Positions 1 through 13,700 of a stretch of 64,000 nucleotides of DNA are shown here, piece after piece. The stretch spans positions 49,537,404-49,601,403 of the forward strand of contig CM063502.1 of assembly GCA_032207245.1 (NCBI GenBank). Direction: 5' to 3'. The translations under genes were made by a program, and so were the position numbers. Position 1 is the stretch's first letter; the number at the start of each line of letters is the position of its first letter. Origin of the DNA: Pardosa pseudoannulata. Lineage: Eukaryota > Arthropoda > Arachnida > Araneae > Lycosidae. The notes beneath the pieces were generated by a model. The model ran no database searches. It saw only the letters and a list, made by a program, of their open reading frames with translations, and was not told the origin of the DNA.

Positions 1-98
1 TGTAATTGGGGTTTAGAGGATCTATAAAACAACTGAAAATTTGGGAAGTTTATTTCAATTGGAGGATGTTTTGTGGAATATTTTTTTATAAAGCTCAG

Positions 99-197
99 GC
101 TTCACAGGCCCTGCGAGCGTCCAAGGAGGTCAACACTTTCTATCCGAGTGTTGCAGATCAGCAATATACCCAAAATTATGATGTCGTAGTGAGCTGA
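99..197 (+). CDS. possible 3'-terminal coding exon, protein unknown
   Basis: Seen: an open frame ends in TGA at 195-197, and its last ~33 codons are richer in G+C than anything nearby (GCC CTG CGA GCG TCC AAG GAG GTC AAC). A T-run at 79-88 followed by CTCAG at 94-98 makes a plausible splice acceptor, giving an exon that starts in phase 0 with GCT; a second AG at 107 is an alternative. The encoded tail runs ALRASKEVNTFYPSVADQQY and ends in DYDVVVS-like residues (NYDVVVS). AATAAA lies 144 nt after the stop at 341-346. I do not recognise the protein. Inference: this could be the last exon of a gene running in from the left. It could also be chance, since only ~100 nt are visible and there is no homology evidence. 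Confidence 0.35.
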   Translation, partial: ASQALRASKEVNTFYPSVADQQYTQNYDVVVS

Positions 198-340
198 TGC
201 ACTGATTTATACAGTGGGCATTAAATTATTGATATGCTGATCATTTCTAATGTTGTGAATAACACTTTTTACTTGTAGCATCCATGTAAAATGACAGCGA
301 TAAATTTACCGTTTCAACATATGAACATACTTATTACTAA

Positions 341-346
341 AATAAA
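341..346 (+). promoter_or_regulatory. candidate polyadenylation signal AATAAA
   Basis: AATAAA lies 144 nt downstream of the stop codon of the possible terminal exon. The hexamer is frequent by chance in DNA this AT-rich, so its value rests on its position only. Confidence 0.25.
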
Positions 347-350
347 CTTT

Positions 351-3300
351 GTATTTTTAAATTTTAAAAAAGTAAAGATAACAGAAATATATTTCTCTCA
401 AACTTAGTTTCAAATTCTTGACATAAAACTAATTTTATTCAAAAAGATCTTTAATATTTATACAAAAAAGTACTTTTGTTTCATAAAAATTACTCTTCTT
501 CAGGAAAACAAGCTATTATTACATTCTAAAATCCTTCTTTTTACAGGCTTGATATTCTATACGAGTAAATTATTTTCATATCGGAGTTGTTCAGTATCAA
601 AGCTTTAAAGATTTTTAAGGTAATAGATAATCCTTACTTTCCATAACATTAACTTTATAAATAAAATATCTATAAAGTCAGATTATGATTCACTCAAAGA
701 TTTCTGAAACTAGTAAGTTATGCTCCCAACTCTATCCGAATTCTATTCCGTAATGAATTTTGGAAACGGAAATGGATTGTGTGGCTTTCAAAACAAAAGA
801 AGTTATGCCAGATATATTGGATTTCTTGCTGAGATAAGTGAAAAATCTAATAATTCCTTTTTTAAAAATATTGTATATTTTTATCAGATGCAGAGTCAAA
901 GTAGAAAAATGTCATTGAAAATAAGTCTTAATTTAACAGTTAAATGGTAGTTCCCATGTATTATCACTACAGGAAAAAATAAAATCCACAGTACTTCAAA
1001 TCCATAACACGAGTTTTGTTAAAATTCAAAACTTTAATGGAATCAAATTGTGGAAATCTGAAACGTAATTTAATAGAAGATGAAACAAGTCGAAAGAGAA
1101 AGTTAAATTTATGATTTATGATAGTAAGGACAGGGAAGCATAAACTTACCCTAATAGCTTTATCATATTGAATCAATGAATGAGTGAATGAATATATTAA
1201 TCTTTAGGGCTTCCCCCAGAAATATATTATGCTACTAGTTTAATGTGTATTTAGCAGTATTGTATTTAAAAATATGTCTTCAAAATCTCTTAAGTGCAAA
1301 TTTATTTTAAAAATGAAATACTAAGAATCGTATTACGAAGGGCATGCAAAAAGTAAGTTTACCACATCTTCTAAAGTTGGTATTGCAAAATGAATCAAAT
1401 ATGATATAACATAAGCCAAATATATTGTGGGTGTGATTATTATATACAGCATTTGTGAATTCCTTATCTCTAACATTTACGTCGTTGTAGCAAAGAATAT
1501 AAACACAGTAGGAAGAGAAGGTGCTGTAAAAATGATGTAAACACCCGAGCGAATATCCTTGTTAAATAAACAGATTTAAAGGCTCCTGAGATTAGGCTTC
1601 TTCCTTTCTTCTTTTGGTTTTGTGTTTTTAAATGTGCAATATGTAAAGATATTTGGATAATAGATTACACAGAAAAGGTAAGAATTATCTGCAAAGATTT
1701 TATTTATAGTCATGTACGGAATTCAATTTTTATAATAGCATCAGTAGTTTCTTAAAATATTCTTCCTCTTGAGAAAAAGTTTCAAGATTTTATATCTTGA
1801 TTTCTTTTTCCGTATTCCAATTTCTTTGGAGCGTTTCTATTGTAAAAGTAAGTACATTTAAGTTTTATCATTTCATAGTACATTTATCTGGAATACATTC
1901 AGACGATTGAATCATCCGACTTCCCGTGAGATTTAAATGGTAAGTTCAGCAGAATTTAGGATCACTTTTCTTGTATTTTGCAGAAATATCAATAAAAACA
2001 TACTGTTTTTGAAATAAATCAGACAGTTTTTAATGAGTATACACCTATTTATATCATTCATATATTCTCTAAATAACAATATGTAGATAAATATGTAGAC
2101 AATAAATACACACACTATGCTGTTTTAAAATTATTTGAAAACTTGGTTAATTTCTCTGTAGCTGTGGATAAAATGAGCAATTCAAATTTTAAAAGAATTG
2201 TTACCTTTCAAATCAATGCATGTCTTATATAGGCAATTTGATGCTCTCTTCGACTCTGGTCACCCACTATAATTTACATTACTTGACATAGTTTCTATCG
2301 GCAAAAAAATTGCTAAACATCTGTAACTTCCTTCGTGATTTATCTTTTTGTAACATTTTTATATCTTGTCGACATTCTATTCTCATATTTAAAAGTACTC
2401 AGTGTTTGATTTAAGTAGAGAGCATTTTCACATTTTTTAAATAGAACAGCTATAGAGAAATATTAGAATAGCAAAGACAGTTCGACATTCACCATCAATC
2501 AAACGTTTAGGAGGAAAGTAGATTTGGTATTATTACAACGGTTCTATTTCTTTTCTTCAATAGGAGGGATATAAAAGACACAATAAATGGATTGCTCACT
2601 GATTTTTGTGAGAGAAGGCATTAGTGGATGCAACTTTTCATCTTATATCCCATCATGATTTGAACAACTAACAGCTTCTTCTGAGACAGTTGCTGTTGAA
2701 ATAATAAAGAATTAAATGTTAAATAATATAAAAAAGGATAAAAAAATATGAAAATTCAGAAAAGGTGATTATGAAACAAAGATATAGCAATTCCCGCAGG
2801 TAATTCTTTACCAAATGTATTTGATACTTGGTGTTTCTTGCGGTCAGAAAACGAAAGGTTTATACTTCGTGGTGAGCTAGATGTATTAGGTGTTTTAAAA
2901 ACAAAGAAATTTATTATAATAATTTGATCTGATTTGATTCTGTCACGTAAAAGAGGTCACAAAAATCATGTTATATTTTAGATGTCAGTGATCCAAGGAA
3001 TCTTTCTCTATCGGACTGCTTTCATTTTTCTCAGAAAAAGATGTATTTAACCAAAGAGCAACTAGTTTCCATAGGTATCCCAAACAAAGGGTAAGTAATA
3101 ATTTTTTTATAATTCTAATACAATTTCATACCAAAGAGTTTCCGGTAAGTAACATTTTTCATCTGAAATCATTACCTTTCTTAAGCTACAAAGATAGTTG
3201 ACAGGAAAGGAAACAATTATTTTTATAAAGACATTAATGTTCGCTCTAAGGTATAAATTATCTAGCAAAAGTAGGATAAAAATAGGTTTGCAAGACTTAT

Positions 3301-3438
3301 TTTTTACTTGTAATAAACAACTTTTTCAATTTCTTCACGATCATTTTAAATAATACAATTCACACAACATTTTTGCAATAATTTGTTGTGAAATAGCTAC
3401 AATTATAATATACCTAAGTAGAAAATTGTGGAACATGT
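351..3438. other. AT-rich spacer, no gene seen
   Basis: Only short chance open frames occur here (720-950 plus; 967-1176 and 1933-2115 minus). They have AT-driven codon content (N, K, I, F, Y), and I recognised no domain, repeat boundary or RNA. Confidence 0.6.
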
Positions 3439-3442
3439 TTAA

Positions 3443-3753
3443 CCCCTTGACATACAATGACGTCTGGGAGACGTGTGTCATCTCATGAACCGAAGTAGAC
3501 TTTGATGTTTCCGAGACGTCAATAGCTGTCTCCGATAAACGTCATGCAGCATTATATTAAATCACAATGTTATACTGTTAATTAATTAATTGTACATTAG
3601 CATCATATATAAACCTCCTTAAATGTTACATAGAAACGCAAATTTCAAAATAAACCGTTCTCTTTCTCAACTTGAAAAAAATTGTTCAAATGAGTCAAAT
3701 GAATAGTATTTTTTCGGTCACATTAGATTCCCTTTTACTTGTATGTCAAGGGG
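3443..3753. mobile_element. TTAA-flanked MITE, piggyBac-type, family 1
   Basis: Seen: TTAA at 3439-3442 and again at 3754-3757 flank a 311-bp segment whose ends are 15-bp perfect inverted repeats, CCCCTTGACATACAA. Just inside the left end is a small perfect hairpin (ACGTCT ggg AGACGT) and several further GACGT/ACGTC words. The element has no coding capacity. Family knowledge: piggyBac elements duplicate TTAA on insertion and have short TIRs that usually begin CC. Kolobok elements also use TTAA, so the superfamily is inferred. Confidence 0.8.
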
Positions 3754-3757
3754 TTAA

Positions 3758-6700
3758 AACTACGAGACTAGATATAAACTTATTTTCTCATTCCCTATGA
3801 AAGTAACTATCTAGAGTAACTTTAGTTAACAGGATTTTGAGGGTTAAACTAGGACTTTTACATTTAGGTATTGCGGTATAATACAAAGATTTGAGTAAAA
3901 TAATCGAAATGTGCAATTACGACCGTAAGTGAATGAAGTTTTTTTATTAATCTCATAAAAGGTATAAAGAGAAGGTAATAATGTGGTTCGGCATTCATAA
4001 TTCTCTCATTATAATGCATCCCAGGAAAGAATTTCAAGGTTGATATGTCATTATTGCACACCTAGTTATTTCACGACAGTCGCATCTGAGAGATGACTAA
4101 AGTAGATTACAGAAAAATTGTACATCATGTGATGCATTATAATGAGCTCTTGTTCAAAAGCATTACTAAATGACTGATATAAAGATAAGCAGGTAAAAAA
4201 TTCTTATAATAAAATTAAGCATGCTAGTAGTCATAACGACTCGAAATGTTATATTCATAGATATAATTTAAAAAATCTGAGAATTATTGTGATTCATTTT
4301 ATCCAAAAGATAGATTTTAATATATATTGGAGTTTATACTTGCAGTTTAAAATTATGTAGAATTATTTATTATTTTAGCTATTTCTTAACTATCACGTTT
4401 TAAAAGATAGAAAAACAACGGTTTTTTAATATAATACCAAATGTAATAAATCTAAATTAATCTTTTATCGTTTACGTTGGTAATGAGAAAATACAGCAAG
4501 TATTCACACATTTTTATAACGATTTTGAAAAGATATGAGTGTTTTTACCTAATATGGTATATCCTTTTGCTAAACTATTACATTACATCTGATTTCCAAG
4601 ACAACAAAGTATTTCTTAAATTCTTAATATTGGTTTTATACTACTCCTTTACCATATTCCAGAGTCTATCAAAGGCCTGGGGATGCAGCTTAAAAATATG
4701 TTTTAATAGTCTAGATACACAGTAATTCATATGAATATACGCCAGGAGACTTTGGGGTCCAGGTGGGATACATTTAGAAGGAATAGCTTCAATTCCAGTT
4801 TTGTTTTATTTTATTAAAAAATAGAACAATAGATTCAAAGGCTGACTTGTACTTTATACTGATGGAACTTAACACAGAGAAAATTACTTGGGTAAAGGAA
4901 TGGAATTTCTTCTTTGAAAAGAGCTTTAAACATATTTCTGATAATAATCAGAGTAAATTCTGGCATGTTTTCTAGTTTCTTTATTTTAAGCTTTCTATTA
5001 TAAAGCAATGGACTAATAACCATAAAACTTTCATCAAAAGTCTCAGTTACCATTCTCTTAACTAACATTTTAGATCTTTTTGACTACATTTTAGATTGTA
5101 AATCGATATTTTTCTATTTAAATCAGATAAATCCAAGCCTCACCATATATAACTGGCCAAAAAGTTTTCTTACTCAATCTGCACATAGTCTTACTCTGAG
5201 AAACACTTTTCGGCATTAGGCTATGAACATCCTGTTTTTTGAATTGACTAGCTATTCATAAGATTTTATAATTTTATTTACAGTTCCTGCATGAATGTTT
5301 AAAGATTTTACGATAAGTCTTTGGGAGGGGGGTGATTATGATTTCATTTTAAAACATAGGATACAATTTTAGATTTAACAACATTCGTACGTGGTTTTGT
5401 TGGATATGTATTTTTGTCCTTTTCCCAGCCGTATGAAAACTCTGATGTTTTCTTTTTTATTAATTATGATACATATTTAGGTATAGAAATATTAAATCCA
5501 TGCTTTCTACGGTTTTTTTAATAATCTTATAAGAGTATTTTTCTTCGGAAAGCACAAAATGTAATCCTTGATCTGTTTTTTTTTTCCAGCAACATTTTAA
5601 AGCGTAGAGCATTTTTAAAACTTTCTTTCAATTTTATGCAAGGCACGTTTTTATTTTATAACTTAAGTTTTAATTCATGGAAAAAATCTCTAAAAATGTG
5701 AGTACCCACTGTACTCAAGGGTGTAGAATGCATACAATTTCGTTAATTTTTAAGCTATATTAACTTTTAAATACATACTGATTTTATATGCATTAAAATT
5801 CAAAATATCATAAACATAATCGAGATATAAGTTCTGATATTTATTTGGCATTAAACTTATATTTCCAGAGATGTACCTATTTTTATGATTTATTCAATGT
5901 ATGTATTCCTTAAATTATTTTATATTACAAGCAAATTTATTAGCTTTATTTAAAAATTTATTTATTTATAGGAGTGATATACTTTTCTTGTAAGGATAAT
6001 TATTTGTTTACTAAATAAATATTTTAGATACTTTCTTACTGACCTGAAATAGTTTTTGATGAAATGAATGAAAACATCTAAATAAATTATTTTTAATCAT
6101 AGCATATTTAATTTAAAAAGCTGAAAATGTTTATATATTCGACTTTATTTTATATTTGATTTTTTAATCCATAAAAAATAAGAAAACACATCCTGTTTTT
6201 CATACCGTGTGGTTGTCAAAATGTTTCTGTAAAATAAAGAAATTAAAATGTAATGTAATGCAAAATTTATATAGACTGTTTAGGAGGTAAGGGAGGTTTA
6301 GGTTGTACAAGTTCCCAGATTTTTCTACAATTTATATTTTCGGTACAAATATCAAAGTCCATGAATTTGAAATGTAAGTTTTATGAAGATTACCTTATTT
6401 AAGACATGCCAATGAAATTCTAAATTATGGATTAAAATAATTATTTATACTATGCAATTAATTATTTAAAAATTTGATAAGTTTATTTGGGTAAATACAT
6501 TGGGAATATATGGCAAATTACTTTTTGACTAAAAGTAGTAAAACAGTGTTAAATGACAAAATATATTTTAAAATCTCATTTTGTACTTCAGAAAGTGTCA
6601 TTTTTAAGAAAATTGGTAGTTTATGTGGTTTTTGTTATAAGTTAAACATAATGAATTTTATGTTGAAGAGCAAAATGTCTACAGTCTAACAATGGATATT

Positions 6701-7476
6701 TAGGTTTAATGTGCAGAAAAGTCTCTCTTGATCTTTCTCTTCAATCATTAATTTAGTGGTAGAAAAAAATCTTATTTTTAAATTTTTTTAAAGATTTTTA
6801 AGTGTGAAAGATAAATGGTACTGAAATTAGTCATAGTAGACACGTAGAATAAAAAATATATATTTTCTTTGTCGATTTTTTAGAATTAATATTCTCTTAG
6901 GTACAGTTATCTTTATCGTTAAATTCTTAACGTTTCAGCGTCTTACTCATAGTCCCCTCCTGTGTTTTTAATACTTTTTCAGCATTTCTCTTCTAATAAA
7001 AATGTAAAAAAATATATAAATAGTAAACAAAATTATAACTAATTAAAACTTCACAGTGATGAAATGTTTTTTGTTCTTTTCATAATAATAGTGAAAACCT
7101 TTGAACAAAATTTCTTCAAATCATGTTTTCCAAAAATGACGTTTCTATAAATGAAAAAAAAGAGTTCCTACTTCATCGCATAAGCAATTATGTAAATGCG
7201 TTGAGTTTTTTCTAACATAAGCCTCTTGGAGAAAATATTCAGAACAAATAAAATGAGAGCTGTAAAACTCCAGATTGAGAAAATTATTGCTATGTTCACT
7301 TATCATTATTGCTCGGGATCCATAATTGAGTTGGGCGGAATAAATAGAAATAAATATGTAGAAAGAAAATTAAAACGTGTTTTCTGAAATATCGTATCAT
7401 TGCAAGAGACTCGTTTTAGAGTCTCTAAAAGGGAAAACAAGATGTTACGTTGAATTAAATTTCCCTCCACAACAAC

Positions 7477-7477
<1 letters not shown>
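3758..7477. other. AT-rich spacer, no gene seen
   Basis: Long A/T runs and many stop codons in all frames. The 82-codon frame at 4477-4725 is hydrophobic and AT-driven with no motif I recognise. I saw no inverted-repeat element or tRNA-like sequence. Confidence 0.55.
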
Positions 7478-7645
<168 letters not shown>

Positions 7646-9147
7646 TTTCTTTTTCTGGGAATTTCATTAATATATCATTCCAAATGACAATGTGAAAAAT
7701 AAACATTTCCCTTCAAACTTTATCTTTCAATGGATAGTCTCTGAGGGTCACTTTGTAAAAAGCTTTGCATACTAAAGTAGAACATTTTTGCTTATTTCTG
7801 AAAATTTAATTTAAGGTATTCAACATCTTTATTTCCATTTTTTCCTTCTAACTAAACTGTCAACACAAAGTCAAAATTTCGGATGAAAAATGCTGTCCTA
7901 AAATTTTTAAGCATGATTATGAAGTGTTTTACTCTAGAAATAAAAGACCGTACTTCATAGAATTAAAATATATACTGAAGCTTTAAACTAATTATCGTTG
8001 CTTGCTAAGAGGGAGGAAATAATGTAGATTAATTAAGAGATTAAGCATATTTGGACACATTTCATAATTAAATGTGCTTCTGTTCATATTTTCAGAAGCA
8101 ATTTTTTTCCCACTTAAGATTAATAGTGAATACATAGTTTTTGTATAATAATATAGTTAAATTTATGGGCATAGTTTTCGTAATTTATCTTCTAACAAAA
8201 TACTAAATTGCATTTATCAACAGTTTTATTTTAAAATTTTATTAGAAAATAGTTTTATTTGAATTTGTTAAAATTAAAAAAATTATGGAAAGGTTATTAT
8301 ACATGATTTGAAATAATTTTAATATTTAAGCTTGATTTTAATTATCCTTTTTTCTATTTCACAGGCAACCAATTTAGGGAAGTAAATTCTTTGTTCCTTA
8401 TATATATTCTTAAGAGTTATGAATGAAATTATTAAAAATATAAGTGACTTATTAAAGTGAGTTATAGGAATATTTATATAGACGCGTTTTACAATTCATT
8501 GAAAGATTTAGTACGCATTTATTTTCTCAAAAATAATTAAATTCGTAAATTATTATAAAGAAAATATTCTTGTCATTTCATAGCATTTCTAATGTCAAAA
8601 CAGATTATATCACTCAAATTGTATGAAATATTTTAAGGGAAAAATGTCTAGTCTCTATACTTTTAATAGGTATAAAAATATCTTCAAATAAAATTTAAAA
8701 TTTTCTTTCTGTTTTTAGAAATCATCTATTTATCTCAGAAGCAATTCAGCCTCTCTTTTTGGCATAGCTATATCCGATATATTGTATTGTGTGCAAAGAT
8801 AATTTTATTACTAATTTTCTTTACACGCAGATTCTAATGTATATCGTTTTTCAATGTATTTTAATGTTTCTATAATTTTGACTTTTTATTGCTTATTTTT
8901 TATTTATTTCTTTCTCTAGGAAGTTACACGGATAAAATCAGATATTTGTTTAGATACATTACTTTTTCAATGAAATTTATTTTAAATCTTATGTTTATGG
9001 AATGCTATTTATTATGAGACATTTACAACTTACTTTAACTTTATAAAATACTTTTTATAGAAAACTCTGAATGATGTTAGATTACTGTATGTAGGTTATT
9101 CAATTAGAAATTCCATTACTGATTAAATTTAGACAGAATGGGTATTT
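7646..9147. other. AT-rich spacer, nothing recognised
   Basis: No open frame of note, no TIR pair and no tRNA-like box was seen in this stretch. Confidence 0.55.
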
Positions 9148-9486
9148 ACTGTATTTCTGAGATAAGCCGCCCTAGCGTCTACTCCGCGCTAGTGATATTT
9201 AGTTAAAAGAAAATTCAGGCTTATCGGATAATCCTCCTTGGTGTATATGCCTCATACATGTTAATTGACAAAAAAAAATCATTGGTCTTCAAAGAACAAA
9301 GATTTCATTCTCTTTTGTTTAGAGTTTACTTTTGATTGAAAGTAAATTCTAACTGCTGACACTGATAATCCATTTTCTCTCTGCTCGACTATAAATTTTT
9401 TAAAATTCGTCACACGAGAAGATAAGCCTGAGAGTTTAAATTTGAAGTTGAGTACAAGTTTAGGCTTATCTACCTGAAATTACAAT
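9148..9486. mobile_element. possible non-autonomous DNA transposon with imperfect TIRs
   Basis: The left end reads ACTGTATTTCTGAGATAAGCC, and the right end in reverse complement reads ATTGTAATTTCAGGTAGATAAGCC with small indels. The word GATAAGCC (or its complement) appears four times: near both ends and at two inner sites (~9217 and ~9420) in mirrored order. This looks like terminal plus subterminal inverted repeats of a ~340-bp MITE. I could not fix a target duplication or a superfamily. Confidence 0.4.
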
Positions 9487-9489
9487 AAT

Positions 9490-10515
9490 AGTTTACAAAT
9501 ATTGCATTATTTTTGACCGACTAATCAACACATTATTAATTTTGATATATGTAGAAACGAGTATACACTTCCTTACTACTAACTTAAAATTCATTCAAAT
9601 AGTTAATTCTTCAAGCTAATCATTTATATTAATGTTTTTTGCATTTAAGGAAAGAATTGTTTTATGTGTAAAAATATAATACTAAACGTAATAAATCAAG
9701 ATTTATCTTTCATTGTTTAATTTGGAATGAAAAATAACAAAATTATGTATTAACATTTATACATTAAAGTTTTAGGAGGTTGGCCAGGTGATAGGCCGAT
9801 TTCGATTTTTTAGGAGAAATGAAGTTTTAATAACAATGCAATAAACAATCCAACTCATCTTCTAGTAATATTACATGCTCATTACATTTATTTTTTTCAC
9901 AAAGACTTGACTATGATTTTCACATATTCCTTCTATTCAAAAACAAACTAAAACTGGTTTTTTTAGTCGGAATTTTCTATAGCGGCGGTGGTCACGTATG
10001 ATTTCAGAGGAACCGCATTTCAGTTTATATACCTTTTTTTAGAGACGCACAATATTTACAGAGTATTAAATACATAAATTCATTTTTAATGTAATTAAAA
10101 TGGTACAGAAGTGTTAAATGCTTTATATAATATGCAGAAAAATATATAATCAAAAGAAATGTCGAATAATTGTTTCAAAAGTTTATTGATAAAGTTAAAA
10201 TATAATAAAAATAGTCATAAAATATAAAGTATGTCACTAGGGTCAAACGTTTATATTTAGAGCAAAATTTGTTAAAGTCTGAAAGAAGACAATTGACTGA
10301 ATGACTGAAAGAAGACAATTACTAAGAGTTGTGTACTGTCATCCGGCGAAAACCTTAATCGTTAATACTAATTATAATGAGACTTTTAGTAATACAAATA
10401 TTTCGTTCTAAACTGAATTTATTTTAAAGTACAATATCCTTTCAATCCATACCAGCAGTACTAAACAGCAAAATAGAAAATTGTTCTCTGTAAATAATAT
10501 TTTTATCTTTGTTTT
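9490..10515. other. AT-rich spacer with a small local duplication
   Basis: The only structure noticed is a 16-bp direct repeat, CTGAAAGAAGACAATT, at 10279-10294 and 10305-10320 (26-bp offset). No gene was seen. Confidence 0.5.
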
Positions 10516-10528
10516 TAAATATGACTAT

Positions 10529-10699
10529 GCCGAACGATGGCTGATTGGTTAGGGTGCTGCCTTCGGAACCGGAGTTCGTGGGTTCAAATCCCACTGAGGC
10601 ATGGATGTTCGTAGCCTTTCGCAATCGGCTTTAAGCTGTAGGTCCCGGTCTCATTAGCCCGCGTGTTGCAAAAATTAGACCGTAGCACTCCAAACAAAC
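10529..10699 (+). mobile_element. tRNA-derived SINE copy 1
   Basis: A tRNA-like head carries an A-box-like TGGCTGATTGGTTAGG and a B-box GGTTCAAATCCC. It is followed by the family body (GGATGTTCGTAGCC, AATCGGCTTTAAGC, GTAGGTCCCGGTCTCATTAG) and the tail GTAGCACTCCAAAC. TAAATATGAC occurs at 10516-10525 and 10700-10709 as a 10-bp target-site duplication. The head is RNA polymerase III promoter-like by descent. The anticodon-loop region CTTCGGA suggests, tentatively, a tRNA-Arg(TCG) ancestor. The minus-strand open frame across this copy is not a gene. Confidence 0.88.
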
Positions 10700-10709
10700 T
10701 AAATATGAC

Positions 10710-13700
10710 GTTTAAAATCCATGTTTACATTATTTTACACAGCATTGATAGACTGTGCATGAAAACTTTGATATCTTTGATCTGCAATTTTGTAGAAAGG
10801 CATCATTAATATCTTTCTATATAGAGGTTTACCTATATATGGAGAAAATTGCTATCAAAAAGGTGGTGCACACAGAGATGTGATAAGAGACACAAAATTT
10901 AAAACTTTTACTGTTGATCGTTTTTTACATTATGCCCATAACTTGTTTATGGATTGCATTTTAATTATTCATTACATAGAGTGCAGATTTCATTTAACTC
11001 GGGAGGTAAATAACTAGATGTTATAGCAGTTCTAATAACAAAATTTAAAGATTTTATATTTTAAACTGTTTTTGAGTTATGCTCACACCATTTATATACG
11101 GCATATTAAAGTGTTTCGTTATATACAATGCAGAGGAGTGGGATTAAAAAAAAGAGAAGAAAAATTATTTATTACAAAAGTAGTAAATGAAAGATCTCAA
11201 CATTTTACGGCTAATTCTTTTTGAATTATAGCCCACAGTAACTATGTATTGAAATATTTAGTTATATTTATCAAATTGTAATTAAAATTATGTGTTTTAA
11301 CAGCTCTAAATACATAATATTTAACTTCTGTGTTTAATAGTTTTTGAATTAGAAGACATACGTACGTACAGACGTCAAGAGTAAAGTAGTCGGTAACCAT
11401 TCAGGAATGTTCAAAATGGATATTTAAAGTTTCTTTGTACATACAGATGTACAAATGATCAATGCTCTCTGGTCAAGAATAAATAAGTCATGGTCTAAAT
11501 AGTTTCGATGGAATTTATTCACTGAAATTTACCTTGTTTACAATATTTCGTTTACATGGAAGTAAAATTTGAAATCAGATGGCAAGGAACTGTTTTTAAT
11601 TATGTATATTGCAATTTATGTAAGATTTTCTAAGACTCGCATTTTGAGGTAGATCTGTGTTGCGTTTGTAATACCTTTTCCATTTTTAATAATTTTTGTT
11701 CTTCATCCTTTTATTTTAAATAAGAACTACTTCAGAAATTGACGATCCATCAATAGTAGTATCACAAAGAAAGGTATTAACAAACTAAGCATAAGAGTTG
11801 CACTGAATATGATGAAGAGTCTAAATTTTTTACCAGCCATTGTTTTATATCTTTAAATCTTTAGGTAAATATTTGCACGCGCTGAACCAGCATGAATACC
11901 ATGAGAACATATATGTTATGACCCAAATTTAGCCATTGTGAACACGATACCGCATAAGCAGATTAGTGCCATTTGTCGGATGCAATAATTACTAGATTCT
12001 GGAATTTATTTTCTGAACTACTATTGTACCTTAATTTAGTGAAAAATCAAATTATTTTTTTAAAATATATTTAAAATATAATATTTTCTCAAATACTTAA
12101 AGTATTAGCTTTTCTGTACATTTCCTCTATTACTTTTGAGAGAAAAAATATTTTGTTTTAAAATATTTTGTATAACTGTAATAGCAGTAAGTCATCTTTT
12201 TTTTTGTTTAGTTTATTCTGTTATTGATATTTTCAGATGTAAAACATAGAAGGCCCATTAAGAGCTCATAAAGAAAAAGATTCATTTACATTTAAATTAG
12301 AAGAAAGCTGTCTTAAAGCGATTACTTTTTAAACAGCTGTGTTTGCATAGATTGCTTAGATTTTTCTCAAGAGCCGATTATGTGTATCTCAGGAATTATA
12401 TTGAGCCTGTTAAATGGAAAAATCGATATAATGATACTTTATTCTATAAGACTAAATGAATTCAACCTTTTTCTGTTTCTAATAGCATTAAATTGGGATT
12501 AGCCTGTAATGACATGTAATAAAAAAAACCATAAAATAAGAGTTAACAAAGCTATAAATTTTCAGAAAAGCATCGAGGGAAATCAAATTACCTATTTAAA
12601 AAATGATGATTTATGTTTAAGAATATTGAAATAATGGCCTATTATATGTTGGAATTCCATAACAAAACAAGAACTCGCTTTAATTTATAGTTTTTTATTG
12701 ACTTCATATTACTTGTTAACTGAATTTTTGCTTTTAACTTTGGAAAAAAAAGTTTAAGAAGTGAGAATTCTAAAGAAGATAGAAGATGAAATAAATTTAC
12801 AAATAAGATTGCCACATACAGTAGAATTTTATCTTGTGCATTGAGAGTATCTATTCTATACTACAATAATGTCTTTTATAAGTAGAGTCAATAGTAAAAA
12901 TTGTTACACAAAACACTATAAATTAGTCTCTTTTTAATTAATAGCTTAAAATTAGCTTAATTATTAGTCGAATTTTTGAGCTTAATGCCCACCTTTTATA
13001 ATAAATTAAATACAATATATTCTAGGTTCTGCCTTAAAATATTGTAAATACGGACACCACACTGTTATAAGGAGTGCCATTAATTTTAGAGACTAAGAGA
13101 TCAAAAGTTATATTTTAGAATATGAAAAATGTTTTTCATAAATTCTTAAAATGTAATTGAAATGTCATATATAATCGAAAATATGCCTTTGCAATTTTAA
13201 CTTTTAATGAATAGACCAACAGACAACATAACGTTTTCAACTTAGAAAAACAAATTAATCGACTGGAGTTCTGAAAACAGTTATTTTCAATTTAATATCC
13301 ACAAGCGGTCCCCTGGTTACGACTATTAGCACAAAAATAAAAACAGACAATAAATTGCAACGTAACTCGTACACGCAAAGAAAAAAAATCAAGGGCAGTA
13401 ATCCAACATTCTGTTTTGATGAATGCATTTATCATTGTGCGTGAGTAATATTACTAATACAATTATATACACATGCAAAAAAGTAAACGCTTGTAATCAA
13501 GCAATTTTCAGCTTAGCAGTACTTTTTATTGTTTTGAAGTTAACTATAAGTCGAATGATGTAGAGAAGGTTTGATCGCTTTATTTAAGAATGAGAATCAT
13601 ATGATTTTTTAGTTTTTTTTTAATAAAATACTTTTGAAACTTGCGTATTTTCCCTATTTCAAGTTTGAAATATACTTATATTTTGGGTATTTAGGTATGC

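Noticed and set aside
10442..10624. Minus-strand open frame
   Set aside because: It overlaps the tRNA-like head of a SINE on the opposite strand.
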